A stretch of DNA of 64,000 nt from the NCBI GenBank assembly GCA_036494545.1, contig DASXOB010000007.1, forward strand, positions 573,745-637,744. The letters run 5' to 3'. The translations under genes were made by a program, and so were the position numbers. Source of the stretch: JAICXG01 sp036494545 (lineage in GTDB: Bacteria; Verrucomicrobiota; Verrucomicrobiia; Chthoniobacterales; UBA10450). Of this stretch, positions 47,701 through 56,458 are shown one piece after another; the stretch's first letter is position 1, and every line of letters begins with the position of its first letter. The notes under the pieces were generated by a model. It made no database searches. It worked only from the letters and a program-made list of their open reading frames with translations, and was not told the DNA's origin.

Positions 47701-48551
47701 TCTCGATCGCTCGTGCCCGCGAGTAATTTTTGCGCCGCCGGGTTCGCAAATACGATCTTCCCTCCGAGAACGACGTAAACCGCATCGGGGACGTGCTCGA
47801 GAAGCGAGCGGTAGCGCTGCTCGCTTTCTCCGAGAGCAAGATGGGCAGCCTCGCGCTGCTGGACCTCGCTTTGCAGACGTTGCTTTTCTTTTTTCAGGAC
47901 CGCGACTGTGCGCAACAGGTTAAGTCCACACCAGCCGCCGATGAGCGCGGCGAGCCCGAGTAGAAAATCGCAGGTCGATTTGATCCGGCCGATGCGCTGG
48001 GTAGTCGCCAGGTCCATCTCGCGATTGCTTTGCTCTTCGATGTTGATGAGCGCACCGAGGACTTTTTGATAATTCTCGTAGGCTGAGAGCTGGGGAACGA
48101 GCGCGCCAGGAAGCTGCACTTGGCTGTGATCGGCGGCGAGCAGGCTTTTCGTCTGCGTGAGGAAGTTGGCACGGGCCGCGCCGACCTCCTCGTAGAGTTT
48201 TCGCGCCTGCGGGTTCAGCTGCAATGCCGAATAACCCTTCAACCGGGTGGTATTTTTCTCGAGGAGCCGCACCGCCACCGCGACATGCACCTCCTTTTCT
48301 TCCGGCGTAGCGGCCGCGAGGGCGCGGAAGATTTCCGCGTGCGCCAGGTCGGCATCCTTTGTCAGGTTGCGAAGGACGTCGACCTCGTGGGCGGTAGACT
48401 GCGCCTCCTCCGCGTCGAGCAACTGGAGCGAACGCATGCTCAGGAAAATGAAACCGCCAGTGGCGACAAGGACGGTGCAAATGAGCGCAAAACAGATCAC
48501 GAGCGTACTGGAAACCGAGGTTCCGGGACGAGATTGAAAGTTCCCGCGCAT
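44790..48551 (-). CDS. Hybrid sensor histidine kinase with five PAS domains
   Basis: Membrane-bound sensor with TM1 near residues 16-40, a helical periplasmic domain of ~150 residues and TM2 near 196-216. Then come five PAS domains starting near 240, 370, 490, 625 and 755 (for example YRSLLEHVPDAVYVV, YRLLFEDNPSPMWVF, YRAIFANASEGIFQS). A HisKA box with the phospho-accepting His follows in SGIAHDLNNVL near 889, then an HATPase domain and a C-terminal receiver with Asp in LVLTDVAMP near 1180. No separate response regulator is adjacent. No iterated motif copy occurs in its 3.8 kb. Confidence 0.93.
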   Translation of the reverse strand: MRGNFQSRPGTSVSSTLVICFALICTVLVATGGFIFLSMRSLQLLDAEEAQSTAHEVDVLRNLTKDADLAHAEIFRALAAATPEEKEVHVAVAVRLLEKNTTRLKGYSALQLNPQARKLYEEVGAARANFLTQTKSLLAADHSQVQLPGALVPQLSAYENYQKVLGALINIEEQSNREMDLATTQRIGRIKSTCDFLLGLAALIGGWCGLNLLRTVAVLKKEKQRLQSEVQQREAAHLALGESEQRYRSLLEHVPDAVYVVLGGKIVFANPAAQKLLAGTSDREVVGQDVSEFMPPAERGEIAGRIKEVQARTVAVPRERRLLRLDGTFADVETNSMPSVFEGQSAIQVITRDIGAQKSSAERLRAQEKQYRLLFEDNPSPMWVFDTRTLRFLAVNEAAVSHYGYSREEFLQKTLAEIRPGEDVPKFLNAVSRPGAAKTYSGLWQHLKKDGNLITVAIHSSPIEFDGAQARLATAFDITERIETERRIREREASLALAQHVAGVGSWEYRYTPDGRFDSEQLFWSEEVYHIFGRSSSDFRPSPTSFFQAVHPADRGRVAERFRTFQEKGGRMSLDHRILLPDGSEKNVHVAAEVISAGESNRRGKVIGTIMDITEQVSKARALEEAKERYRAIFANASEGIFQSSPEGKFLTVNPAAARIFGFSSPDEMVRERADITRQSYVDPRRRADFIREIERRGLVSGFECEVFRKDGSKVWISENARAVRDAAGRTLYFEGTIQDISERKRAEEQLREQAELLNLAHDAIMVRDMDDRIEFWNRGAEELYGWTAEEACGRLAPDFLYFGDPEAMRAARQTLLETGRWSGESQHLTKTGQKVIVRGRWSLLHDEFGNPKSKLVINTDITAQKRIEDQFLRTQRLESIGTLASGIAHDLNNVLMPVLMAAPILRTETDPEERNRFLDIVEASAQRGASIVKQVVTFARGAAGEQILLQPVYLLEEIAKIVQQTFPKSITVRTQMSDDLSMIEADPTQLHQVLLNLCINARDAMPNGGLLTLSAENFEIDENYARMTHDARPGPYVVLHVTDSGTGIPPEVQNKIFDPFFTTKGVGEGTGLGLSTVAGIVKGHGGFIRVYSEPGHTSFKVFLPAKASAENPALQAEDAPVVHASGKTILLVDDEPGILKIAEAVLLDTGYKVLQAEDGPAALALYAQHQTEIDLVLTDVAMPLMSGLVLARALRKMTPGLKLIISTGRNDDMNSPEIAALQLDGFLHKPYTKKKLLEKISSVLHAPTMIAA

Positions 48552-48670
48552 CGCGATCTTTCACACCGGAGCGGTTTCCACGCCAAACACGGCGTTTTCA
48601 CTCTATTTTTGCGGGCTAATTTCCCGGCAAATTTCGTCAGGGGAATGGGCAGAGCCGCTCAGCAAAAACT

Positions 48671-49045
48671 TCAATCTCGGAAAACGTACTCCGCCTGGGA
48701 CAGATCGCCCACGTGCACCAGCCCACTATACCAGTAAATGTAGCCGCGCAGATTGCCACGTCGGCCATTCTTCAGATACAGGCCGCCGTTGTGAAAGAAA
48801 CGTTCACCGGAAGAATCTTCCCGGATCTGTGAGGGCGCGCGGTAAAAGTATCCGGCATCATCCGCCGCTTCCAGCTGGTATAGTCCGGCGGGAAAATGAA
48901 GCGTCGCCACCTGCGTCTCATGGCGAAGTTCGATGAAGTGTGGCGCGCCCACCACAGTCCCAGCCTCGAGCGGATGGTAATGGCGGCTTCCGGCGCAGCC
49001 GCCGCAGCTCAAGACCAGGATGGTAAGAAACAGACGCAACCGCAT
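48671..49045 (-). CDS. Small putative lipoprotein
   Basis: A signal sequence with lipobox (LRLFLTILVLSCGGC) begins at the ATG at 49045. About 105 residues of beta-rich sequence follow, with many aromatic residues (HFPAGLYQLEAADDAGYFYRAP, GYIYWYSG). No family is recognised. It precedes the kinase gene on the same strand after a 120-base gap and may be co-expressed with it. Confidence 0.6.
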   Translation of the reverse strand: MRLRLFLTILVLSCGGCAGSRHYHPLEAGTVVGAPHFIELRHETQVATLHFPAGLYQLEAADDAGYFYRAPSQIREDSSGERFFHNGGLYLKNGRRGNLRGYIYWYSGLVHVGDLSQAEYVFRD

Positions 49046-49316
49046 CGCCCACTCTTCGCGGAATTTTGCAAATGCCAACCTGACGAACCGCCTAACGAAA
49101 AGTGGATAACGCAAAAGCTCGTCCAGTGAGGGAGCAACTCGACAGTCGAGCGTCGGGATTGATAACGATTTCCCCGCCCACCGCCGACTTCATCACAATA
49201 AAGAGGAAGATTCGGCCGCGATGAATCGCGAACCGAACGTCTCCAGTCTTAAAAGAAGGAAATCGATTTCGCCTGTATGGTTTGAAAGTCCTGGCCGTTC
49301 GCTTCGCAATTGACTC

Positions 49317-50018
49317 ATGAAAAATGATGTCGACCCGATCGTTGCTGCGCTAAAGAAGCGAGGCAGCAAACGCAACCGCGAGGGAATGGCGCGCTATGCC
49401 ATCGTCGCCGAAAATGTCTTCGGCGTATCGGTGGCAGACGTTCGCGTAATCGCGAAACGCATCGGCCGCAATCACCCACTCGCCATCGCGCTTTGGAAGA
49501 CAAATATTCACGAAGCGCGCACGCTCATAGCGTTTATTTCTGATCCGGCGCGAGTCACTCCCGCCCTGATGGATCGTTGGGCGCGCGATTTCGATAACTG
49601 GGCTATTTGCGACGCACTCTGCTTTCATCTTTTCGACAAAACGCCGCACGCCTGGGCGAAAGTCGAGCAATGGAGCAAGCATCGCCGCGAGTTCGTGAAG
49701 CGCGCTGCGCTTGCTTTGCTCGCCAGTCTCGCGCTCCATGACAAGAACGCTCCCGACAAGCTATTTCGAAAAAGCCTCCGGTTGATCGAGCAGGCCGCGA
49801 CCGACAACCGTAACTTTGTAAAAAAAGGGGTAAGCTGGGCTTTGCGCGGCATTGGTAAGCGTAATCGCGCCCTGAACGCTGCGGCCGTCGAAGTCGCGCG
49901 TCGTCTTTCTCAGTCGGATCAACCAGCCGCGCGCTGGGTCGGCAAAGACGCGCTTAAGGAACTGACAAGTCCTGCCGTGCAGCGACGGCTTCGGATCCAA
50001 GCGTTCCGCGCAGACTGA
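49317..50018 (+). CDS. AlkD-like DNA alkylation repair protein
   Basis: This is a HEAT-like-repeat DNA glycosylase of the AlkD family, which removes N3- and N7-alkylated purines. Motifs include IVAENVFGVSVADVRVIAKRIG, the catalytic-site helix RDFDNWAICDALCFHLF with the conserved Trp and Asp, and FVKKGVSWALRGIGKRN. The length of 233 residues is normal. It acts on the same damage class as the Ada protein at 20.3 kb but through excision. Confidence 0.88.
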   Translation: MKNDVDPIVAALKKRGSKRNREGMARYAIVAENVFGVSVADVRVIAKRIGRNHPLAIALWKTNIHEARTLIAFISDPARVTPALMDRWARDFDNWAICDALCFHLFDKTPHAWAKVEQWSKHRREFVKRAALALLASLALHDKNAPDKLFRKSLRLIEQAATDNRNFVKKGVSWALRGIGKRNRALNAAAVEVARRLSQSDQPAARWVGKDALKELTSPAVQRRLRIQAFRAD

Positions 50019-50207
50019 CCGACCAGATAATTGCGACGTAATCGGCGGTGTATCGGATGAACTCGGCAGACAGGAGAGCGCCGGTTCCACGGGTTGAGAA
50101 GAAGTCACTTCTCTGTCCGGAGTTGACGTGCAGACTGACCAAACGAAAAGGGACCATTCGACCCCGAGAGGGCGATTACTCGTTAGGTTTTCCGATCATT
50201 AACCAGA

Positions 50208-50726
50208 ATGGATTCTCTTGAGACTTTGTCGCCCTTCGACGTTGAGACTGACGAGCTGCAGGTCGTCATCGATACGCCGAAGGGGAGCCGCAATAGGTTT
50301 AGCTGGGACGAAAAGAAGAAGCTCTTCAAGCTCAGCGGAGTCTTGCCGGCAGGGGCGATCTTTCCCTACGACTTCGGTTTTATTCCACAGACGAAGGGCG
50401 AAGATGGCGATGCGCTCGACGTCTTGATCCTGATGGACGAACCCGCCTTCACGGGATGTCTGGTGCCGGCGCGTCTGCTCGGTGTTATCGCGGCCAAACA
50501 GACGGAAAAAGGGAAGACCTTCCGCAACGACCGGCTCCTCGCGGTGGCGACTGGTTCACACACTCACGATCATCTGCGCTCGATCGCTCAGATCGAACGC
50601 AAGGTGCTGGACCAGATTGAACATTTCTTCGTCTCGTACAACGCCGCCAAAGGCAAGAAGTTCACTCCGTTAGGGCGATTCGGACCGGCGCGGGCGCGCG
50701 CCCTGGTGCGACGGGCAACAAAGTAA
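50208..50726 (+). CDS. ppa: Inorganic pyrophosphatase (family I)
   Basis: It hydrolyses pyrophosphate to drive biosynthetic reactions. The family I signature appears as EDGDALDVLIL near residue 64 with the metal-binding Asp residues. FPYDFGFIPQTKGEDGD and KGSRNRFSWDEK (Lys/Arg phosphate site) precede it. The length of 172 residues matches family I. A TCGTTAGG copy lies 20 bases upstream. Confidence 0.93.
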   Translation: MDSLETLSPFDVETDELQVVIDTPKGSRNRFSWDEKKKLFKLSGVLPAGAIFPYDFGFIPQTKGEDGDALDVLILMDEPAFTGCLVPARLLGVIAAKQTEKGKTFRNDRLLAVATGSHTHDHLRSIAQIERKVLDQIEHFFVSYNAAKGKKFTPLGRFGPARARALVRRATK

Positions 50727-50756
50727 AGGCCGCTCCTGGCGGAGTTCGAGGTAAGC

Positions 50757-51656
50757 ATGGCCGCGAATGATTCGCCGCAGAAACTCGAGCTTTCGCTGGA
50801 GGAGCGCCGAGCCAAACGAGAAGCCCGCCGGGAGAAACAGCGCCGGCAAAATGTTGGTCGCGCTGCCAAAATGCACGAGGTCCGAATTGCAGTGGAGCGG
50901 GAGGGCGCGCCGATTCATGAGCCCACCGACTCGACGCTGCCGCGAATCAATGTGGGTTGCTCCGGTTGGTTCTACTGGCACTGGCGAGAAACGTTCTACC
51001 CTCAGGAGCTTCCGACGAACCGCTGGTTCGAACACTACCGCCGGCACTTCAAGACTGTGGAGTTAAATGCTCCTTTTTACTCCTGGCCGTCGCCAGCTGT
51101 GGTCGCGTCCTGGCTGCGTCAGGCTGCGCGAACCAAATTCATCTACACGGTGAAAGTATCGGAGTTAATCACTCACACCAAACGCTTCATCGGCACGAAG
51201 GAACTCGTCCGCGACTTTGGCTACATTGCTGACCTGCTCGGGAATCGGATGGGCTGCTTCCTCTTTCAGCTCCCTCCGAGCTTTCATTACACTCGGCCGC
51301 GGCTCCATCGAATTGTCGACCAGCTTGATCCCGCCCGGCGCAACGTTGTCGAATTCCGTCACCGCAGTTGGTGGAATGAAGAGGTCTATGGCGCCTTCCG
51401 GGAGAGCGGGACGATCTTCTGCTCTTGTAGCGGGCCGCGACTCCCGGACGAATTGGTTAAAACCGCCGACGAGATCTACCTCCGTTTTCACGGCACGGCG
51501 CGATGGTATCGGCACGACTACTCGGTATCCGAGCTAGCCTTATGGGCAGAAAAGATAAAGGCCAGCGGCGCGCGGCGCGTCTGGGCCTATTTCAATAATG
51601 ACCGCGACTGCTACGCCATCAAAAACGCGCGCGCACTTCGTAAGCTCCTCCAGTAG
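50757..51656 (+). CDS. DUF72 domain TIM-barrel protein
   Basis: The DUF72 fold is recognised from VGCSGWFYWHWRETFYP, FKTVELNAPFYSWP, KVSELITHTKRF, GCFLFQLPPSFHY, VEFRHRSWW, YLRFHGTARWY and VWAYFNNDRDCYAIKNA. About 65 residues of charged N-terminal extension precede the domain. The biochemical function of DUF72 is unknown; it is thought to be an oxidoreductase-like or hydrolase TIM barrel. The start at 50757 is the only reasonable ATG. Confidence 0.88.
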   Translation: MAANDSPQKLELSLEERRAKREARREKQRRQNVGRAAKMHEVRIAVEREGAPIHEPTDSTLPRINVGCSGWFYWHWRETFYPQELPTNRWFEHYRRHFKTVELNAPFYSWPSPAVVASWLRQAARTKFIYTVKVSELITHTKRFIGTKELVRDFGYIADLLGNRMGCFLFQLPPSFHYTRPRLHRIVDQLDPARRNVVEFRHRSWWNEEVYGAFRESGTIFCSCSGPRLPDELVKTADEIYLRFHGTARWYRHDYSVSELALWAEKIKASGARRVWAYFNNDRDCYAIKNARALRKLLQ

Positions 51657-51945
51657 CCTTCGAATTCTTCAGCTGCATCAGCCGCAGAAATCCAACGCGT
51701 GACAACGTTGCCATCCCGCGCTCGAAGATTGCCGGTAACGCGCGCAAACCTTCGATCAGCACGAGATCGGCGTTGTCGATCGCAGGCGTGTTTTTCTTCG
51801 GGAGCGCGGAAACGAGCGTGCGGTTTCGAGAAACTTCCGCTTCGGCCACGATCATGATCTGCCCTTTCTGCCATGCACCCGGGAAGTTCAGCGGCAGAAT
51901 CACATGCAGTCTCGTTAGGGCGGCCGCGGCCGAATCAGCCGCCAC
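51619..51945 (-). CDS. Hypothetical protein (uncertain)
   Basis: A 108-codon frame, convergent and overlapping the DUF72 end by 38 bases. It contains a plausible alpha/beta composition (IVAEAEVSRNRTLVSALP, then IDNADLVLIEGLRALPAIFERG). No family is recognised. A motif copy at 51912 encodes Ala-Leu-Thr-Arg, a reading also found in other genes, which slightly favours real coding. The start is uncertain (ATG at residue 31 possible). Confidence 0.35.
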   Translation of the reverse strand: MAADSAAAALTRLHVILPLNFPGAWQKGQIMIVAEAEVSRNRTLVSALPKKNTPAIDNADLVLIEGLRALPAIFERGMATLSRVGFLRLMQLKNSKATGGAYEVRARF

Positions 51946-52185
51946 GAATCGCGGACCCGCCGAGCTTCGGGCGTCGTCGGCTCGTCAGGAGCGGCGATTA
52001 CAGCGGCCGGCGGGTTCGGATAACCCAGCCCCAGCCACCAAGTTCATCCTTCTTCCTTTATGCCTCTTCCTTTCTAGGAGTCCGCGGTGAAGCAGGCGAA
52101 AGCAAAGAAGCCACCTTCGCCAATTGAGTAATAGCGAGCGAAGGTTTCTTGATTAGTTCTTCCTTTTTCCGTCATCCTTCTTCCT

Positions 52186-53238
52186 TTGGATAATCTCGAC
52201 GTCTTCTTCCTGGCGCAGGATGAACAAAGCTCAGCCGACGTGATGGCGCGGCTCGTTAAGTTCATCAACAGCGCCCACCGCACGCTCGACCTCGCGCTTT
52301 ACGACCTGCGGTTGAGTCCACCGCTTTTCTCGCAGCTGCAGCAGGCGCTGACCGCACGCGCGCAGGCCGGAGTGCAAATCCGCATTTGTTTTGATGGCGA
52401 CAAGCCGCTCCGCCCGAATGTCGCAGCCGGGCAGGATCCCGCCCCGCCCGGCACCAGCGCGATTGTGCAGTCGTTAGGTTTTCCGTGGCGCCGGATCGGT
52501 GGGATGAAATTGATGCATCACAAGTTCATCGTGCGCGACGCGACCGCGGTCTGGACCGGTTCGCTCAACCTGACCGATGACGCGTTTACCCTGATGGAAA
52601 ACAATGTCGTCACGATCGAGTTGGCGGAGATTGCGAACTCCTACGCGCTCGACTTCGACGAGATCTGGCAGCGGGAGAACTTCGAAGGCAGCGGCGAAAT
52701 CAAGACGCGCGATGTGCAGTTAACCTACGGCAACGCGCCGGCGAAAGTGCGGGTGATGTTCGCGCCCGGCTGCGGACTGGAAATCGACGCCGAGATAGAA
52801 CGCCACGTGAAAGCGGCGCAACGGCGCGTCCGTATTTGCAGCCTCCTCCTTAATTCCGGCACGCTCATCAACGCCTTGCGCGGCCTGCTCGATGCCGGGC
52901 GGGTGAAAGTCGATGGCATTCACGACCGCACCCAACAGGAAGACGTTTACCGGGATTGGAACAATGTGCCGTCGAACCGCTGGAAGGTGCCGGCGCTGCA
53001 GGACATCGTCGCGCGCGCGCACCTCGTCGGGAAAAAGTCCACTCCGTACACGCCGACAGGCCGCCACGATTTCATGCACAACAAAGTGCTGGTCATCGAT
53101 GACACAGTCATCACGGGTTCCTACAATTTCTCGCGCAGCGCGCAGTTCAACGCCGAGAATATTTTGTTCATCGAGAGTCCGGCGCTGGCGGAGCGATACA
53201 GCGGCTACATCGATCACCTGATCGCGAAGTATCGTTGA
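52186..53238 (+). CDS. Phospholipase D-like protein with two HKD motifs
   Basis: Two H-x-K-x4-D motifs are present: HHKFIVRDATAVWTGSLNL near residue 110 and HNKVLVIDDTVITGSYNFS near residue 297. This is the paired arrangement of the PLD superfamily, which comprises phosphodiesterases acting on phospholipids or nucleic acids. No signal peptide is seen, so it is probably cytoplasmic. The longest frame uses TTG with weak support. It is followed at a 4-base overlap by a PhoD remnant. Confidence 0.82.
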   Translation: MDNLDVFFLAQDEQSSADVMARLVKFINSAHRTLDLALYDLRLSPPLFSQLQQALTARAQAGVQIRICFDGDKPLRPNVAAGQDPAPPGTSAIVQSLGFPWRRIGGMKLMHHKFIVRDATAVWTGSLNLTDDAFTLMENNVVTIELAEIANSYALDFDEIWQRENFEGSGEIKTRDVQLTYGNAPAKVRVMFAPGCGLEIDAEIERHVKAAQRRVRICSLLLNSGTLINALRGLLDAGRVKVDGIHDRTQQEDVYRDWNNVPSNRWKVPALQDIVARAHLVGKKSTPYTPTGRHDFMHNKVLVIDDTVITGSYNFSRSAQFNAENILFIESPALAERYSGYIDHLIAKYR

Positions 53239-53549
53239 TCGGCACGCACTACTCCGTGCCGCAATGCTGGAGAGTAGCTAGTATACAAAGAACTCTCTCC
53301 AACCCGGATCTGGCTCCGCACCTCGAGTTCATGGATCTCGGGGGACACGGGTATGCCAAGGTCCGATTGTCGGCCGGCGAGATGCGGACCGAGTTTGTCT
53401 GCATCCCGCGCCCCATTACCCGGAGCGAAAAACCCGACCGCGGGCCACTCAGGTATCGGGTAGTACACACGGCTGCCCTGTGGAAGAGCGGCGAGAAACC
53501 GCAGCTAAAAACATCGGTTCTTGAAGGCGACGCTGGACTGATCGTTTGA
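53235..53549 (+). pseudogene. C-terminal remnant of a PhoD-like alkaline phosphatase/phosphodiesterase
   Basis: The frame carries NPDLAPHLEFMDLGGHGYAKVRL, FVCIPRPITRSEKPDRGPLRY and VVHTAALWKSGEKPQLKTS. These match from memory the conserved end of PhoD-type phosphatases, where GGHGY is a usual landmark. Only about 90 of ~500 residues are left and all metal ligands are missing. It overlaps the stop of the PLD-like gene by four bases. Likely a truncated gene; the family call is from pattern memory. Confidence 0.6.
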
Positions 53550-53985
53550 TCAGCACGCATGAGGCGAAGCCACGTAAAAACGCTCGCTCACGTGGTTGGA
53601 ATCGAGCCGCGAACACCGCTTGATGCGACGCCCGTTACGTGGGTGCACGCAGGGAATCGCGCCGAGGTAGTGTCTGGGTTGCGCTCGAAGGAAACGCCGG
53701 CCGGCCCGCGCGCAGATTCGTTGAGAAGCCAATGTAGAAGCCGGAGTCGCTCTCGGCCCGCAGCACATAGATGTAGAACACGCATGGAGGGTAAAAGGAA
53801 CAGGCCTCCGAGCGGGCAAAGGACCGTGAAGACAATCTGGGGGTTTCAGCGCCGGGGTGAGTCATTGATTTCTTCGTAGCCCGCTCAGTCACCACTACCC
53901 TAGCGGCGCCCCGTCTATCTCGTTCGTCCCCCTCACTCGATTCATGCTGGAATAGGGGTTCAAGATAGCGTTTAGTCTTACCACC
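53550..53985. other. Intergenic region with gene debris
   Basis: Contains a GIY-YIG nuclease remnant (53652-53786, minus strand) and otherwise no supported gene. The first 50 bases continue the remnant of the PhoD-like frame. A minus-strand frame of 275 codons (53635-54462) is an accident: its only protein-like part is the GIY-YIG segment, and the rest lies antisense to the peptidase gene. Confidence 0.55.
53652..53786 (-). pseudogene. GIY-YIG nuclease remnant with internal deletion
   Basis: One frame reads VFYIYVLRAESDSGFYIGFS-TNLRA, the start of a small UPF0213-type GIY-YIG protein, with FYIYVLR and FYIGFSTNLR as the signature. In the next frame, starting within about four codons, the end ARAGRRFLRAQPRHYLG follows, typical of the C-terminus of the family. 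The ~45 residues expected between are missing, so the gene lost roughly 135-150 bases internally. It lies in a region of other remnants. Confidence 0.6.
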
Positions 53986-56196
53986 ATGAATGGGAAAATC
54001 GTTGCGGGGGAACAGCTTCGGAAGTCGGGTTTCGTTTTTGTGCTGACCGGCGTGGTGGGTGCAGCGTCGATCGCCATAGCGGCGTCGTCCGGTTCTCCAA
54101 ACGAAACGGCGACCCGACCCTCGCCGCCGCCAGCGAAGCCGGCGACGGAGACGTTGTGGGGCCAGAAGGTAACCGACGATTACCGCTACATGGAAAAGCA
54201 AGGGCCTGAAACCACGGACTGGATGAAGAAGGAAGGCGCCTATACGCGGCGCCTTTTCGATTCCATCCCGCAACGCGCGGCCCTGGGCAAAAGGATCGCG
54301 GACTTCACCGGCAGCTTCGATGCCATCTCGGAATATGCCAGCTATGGCGGGCGCGAATTTTATGAAGAGCGACAGCCGGGGGCGAACAATTTCGACGTGA
54401 TGGTGCGCGATGCCAAAGGGACGCGCAAGATCGTCGATATCGAGTCGGTGATGAAGGCCCATGGCGGCAAGCCCTATGCGGTGAACTACATTCTGCCCTC
54501 GGTAGATGGCGCAAAGATTGCCGTCGGGATTTCAGAAGGCGGCTCGGAAGACGCCTCGCTCTTTGTTTACGACGCCGCCACCGGCAAACAGATTGCCGGT
54601 CCGGTTCCGCATGTGCAATTCGGCGCCACGGCGTGGAGCGATGATTCCAAGACGCTGTTCTTTAATCAACTGAAGGACCTAAAGCCATCCGATCCACCTA
54701 CGGAAAAATATAAAGGCTCCAAGGCCTTTGCCTGGGACCTCTCCAAGGCGCCGGTGGCAGTGGCCGGGCCGGGCATCGCAAAGAACGCGGAGATCAGCCC
54801 GGAAGCCTTTCCGCTCGTCGTCACCTCGCCCGGCTCGCCGGTCGCCGGCTTGCTCTCGATCAATGGCGTGCAGCCGGAATTGAAGGCGTGGACCGCGCCG
54901 GCCGCCGATGCCACGAACCCGGATGCGCCGTGGAAGCTTCTTTTCGACCGCAGCGAAGACGTGACAAAGATGGACGCGGGTGACAAGCAGTTCTTCCTTC
55001 TCACTCACAAGGACGCGCCGACCTACAAGGTGCTGGAACTGGAGGCTGGTGAGCCGATGTCGAAGGCGCGGGTCATTGTGCCTGACCAGCCCGATCGCGT
55101 GCTCGAAGCGATTCATGCCGCCTCGGACGGCCTTTATGTTCTGGCCCTGAAGGGAGCGTATTCGGAGCTGCTGCGTGTGCCGACCGGCAGCGACAAGATT
55201 GAGACGATCGATCTGCCTGTTACGGGTCATATCTCCGAAGCGTTCAGCGATCCGCGCAAGCCGGGGATCGACATCGATCTCTCGAGCTGGGTGCTGCCGC
55301 CCACCCTTTACAGTTACAATCCGACCAGCGGGAAATTCGCCAATCTTAACCTGGGCAAGCATGGCGACATTAATCCCGACGATTACACGGTCAGCGACCT
55401 GGAGTCCAAGTCATATGACGGCGTGATGGTGCCGGTATCGCTCATCCAGCCGAAAGGCAAGCCGACGCCGCAGGTTATGGTGATGGAAGCGTATGGCTCC
55501 TATGGCATCACGAACCTGGCCGATTTCTCCACTCGGCGAGCAGCGATGATGAAGGAAGGTATTACCTACGCCGTCTGTCACGTGCGGGGTAGTTCGATCA
55601 AAGGCCACTCCTGGTATCTCGAAGGGAAGGACGCCAACAAGCATAACACCTGGCAGGACCTCGTCGCCAGTGGTCGGGATCTGGTCGCCCGGGGCATTAC
55701 CACGCCGAAGAAGCTCTTTATCATGGGTGGTTCGGCCGGAGGCATCACGATGGGCCGGGCCATGGAATCCGCGCCGGATCTTTTCGCCGGCGTGATGGAT
55801 ATCGTGCCCGCGGCTAACACCCTGCGGATGGAGTTCACGCCTAACGGGCCGGATAACATTCCGGAGTTCGGCACCGTGACGAAGGAACAGGGTTTTAAGA
55901 ATCTCTACGACATGGATTCGATCGCTCATCTGAAAAAGGGAGTGAATTATCCGCCGATCGTGATCTCAACCGGGCTTAACGATCCGCGCGTCGCGCCCTG
56001 GGTACCGGCGAAGTTCGCCGCCGCCATGATGGCGCTCGACGGACCCAACCCTGTGCTTTTGCGCATCGATAGCGAGGCCGGCCACGGAATCGGCTCGACG
56101 CGCACTCAGAGCGATTCGCTCTCAGCCGACTGGATTGCCTTTGTGAAATGGCAGGCCGGCGAGCCGGACTGGCAGCCGAAGATCACGAAGCAGTAG
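53986..56196 (+). CDS. Prolyl oligopeptidase family serine peptidase (S9A)
   Basis: A signal peptide or anchor (GFVFVLTGVVGAASIAIAASS) precedes the peptidase. The N-terminal propeller begins PATETLWGQKVTDDYRYMEK, a classic S9A entry. The alpha/beta hydrolase domain holds the Ser in MGGSAGGITMG near residue 582, the Asp in GLNDPRVAPW near 665 and the His in EAGHGIGST near 700. The length of 736 residues is typical. It cleaves peptides after Pro. Its last ~17 codons are duplicated at 56459. Confidence 0.93.
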   Translation: MNGKIVAGEQLRKSGFVFVLTGVVGAASIAIAASSGSPNETATRPSPPPAKPATETLWGQKVTDDYRYMEKQGPETTDWMKKEGAYTRRLFDSIPQRAALGKRIADFTGSFDAISEYASYGGREFYEERQPGANNFDVMVRDAKGTRKIVDIESVMKAHGGKPYAVNYILPSVDGAKIAVGISEGGSEDASLFVYDAATGKQIAGPVPHVQFGATAWSDDSKTLFFNQLKDLKPSDPPTEKYKGSKAFAWDLSKAPVAVAGPGIAKNAEISPEAFPLVVTSPGSPVAGLLSINGVQPELKAWTAPAADATNPDAPWKLLFDRSEDVTKMDAGDKQFFLLTHKDAPTYKVLELEAGEPMSKARVIVPDQPDRVLEAIHAASDGLYVLALKGAYSELLRVPTGSDKIETIDLPVTGHISEAFSDPRKPGIDIDLSSWVLPPTLYSYNPTSGKFANLNLGKHGDINPDDYTVSDLESKSYDGVMVPVSLIQPKGKPTPQVMVMEAYGSYGITNLADFSTRRAAMMKEGITYAVCHVRGSSIKGHSWYLEGKDANKHNTWQDLVASGRDLVARGITTPKKLFIMGGSAGGITMGRAMESAPDLFAGVMDIVPAANTLRMEFTPNGPDNIPEFGTVTKEQGFKNLYDMDSIAHLKKGVNYPPIVISTGLNDPRVAPWVPAKFAAAMMALDGPNPVLLRIDSEAGHGIGSTRTQSDSLSADWIAFVKWQAGEPDWQPKITKQ

Positions 56197-56458
56197 GGCC
56201 ACTAGCGAACGAGTTCTCGCGCGGAGCGCCGCGCCAACCGGTCTTGACGCACACTTCGGCGAGCGTGCGGCAGAAGACTTGCCGATAGTCATCGTCGAGG
56301 AAGATCGGCTCGCGCCGGTCACGGCGACTCATGAGGTGGTAGATTGCACCGGAATACTCGACTCTCAGCTTGCGGGCCATCACCCAAGCGTTGTCTGCAT
56401 CCCTTCTTTAATTGTCAATATCAAGAACCGACCCCCTTTGCGTCCCTTTGCGTGACCC
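56141..56458. repeat. Copy 1 of a 318-bp tandem duplication
   Basis: This unit starts in the last codons of the peptidase gene (TTGTGAAATGGCAGGCC) and contains a REP-associated transposase fragment. It ends with the box GCATCCCTTCTTTAATTGTC and TATCAAGAACCGACCCC, which recurs in the next units. The matching copy starts at 56459, so the period is 318. Confidence 0.85.
56183..56380 (-). pseudogene. REP-associated tyrosine transposase (RAYT), N-terminal fragment, copy 1
   Basis: The frame reads MARKLRVEYSGAIYHLMSR and RDRREPIFLDDDYRQVFCRT, then LAEVCVKTGWR. This is the N-terminus of the RAYT (IS200/IS605-related Y1) family, normally about 200-300 residues. It is cut off after TGWR, before the HUH motif and the catalytic Tyr, so it cannot be active. 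Confidence 0.8.

Noticed and set aside
53635..54462. A 275-codon minus-strand frame upstream of the peptidase gene
   Set aside because: Most is antisense to the peptidase gene, and the only meaningful part is the GIY-YIG remnant listed separately.
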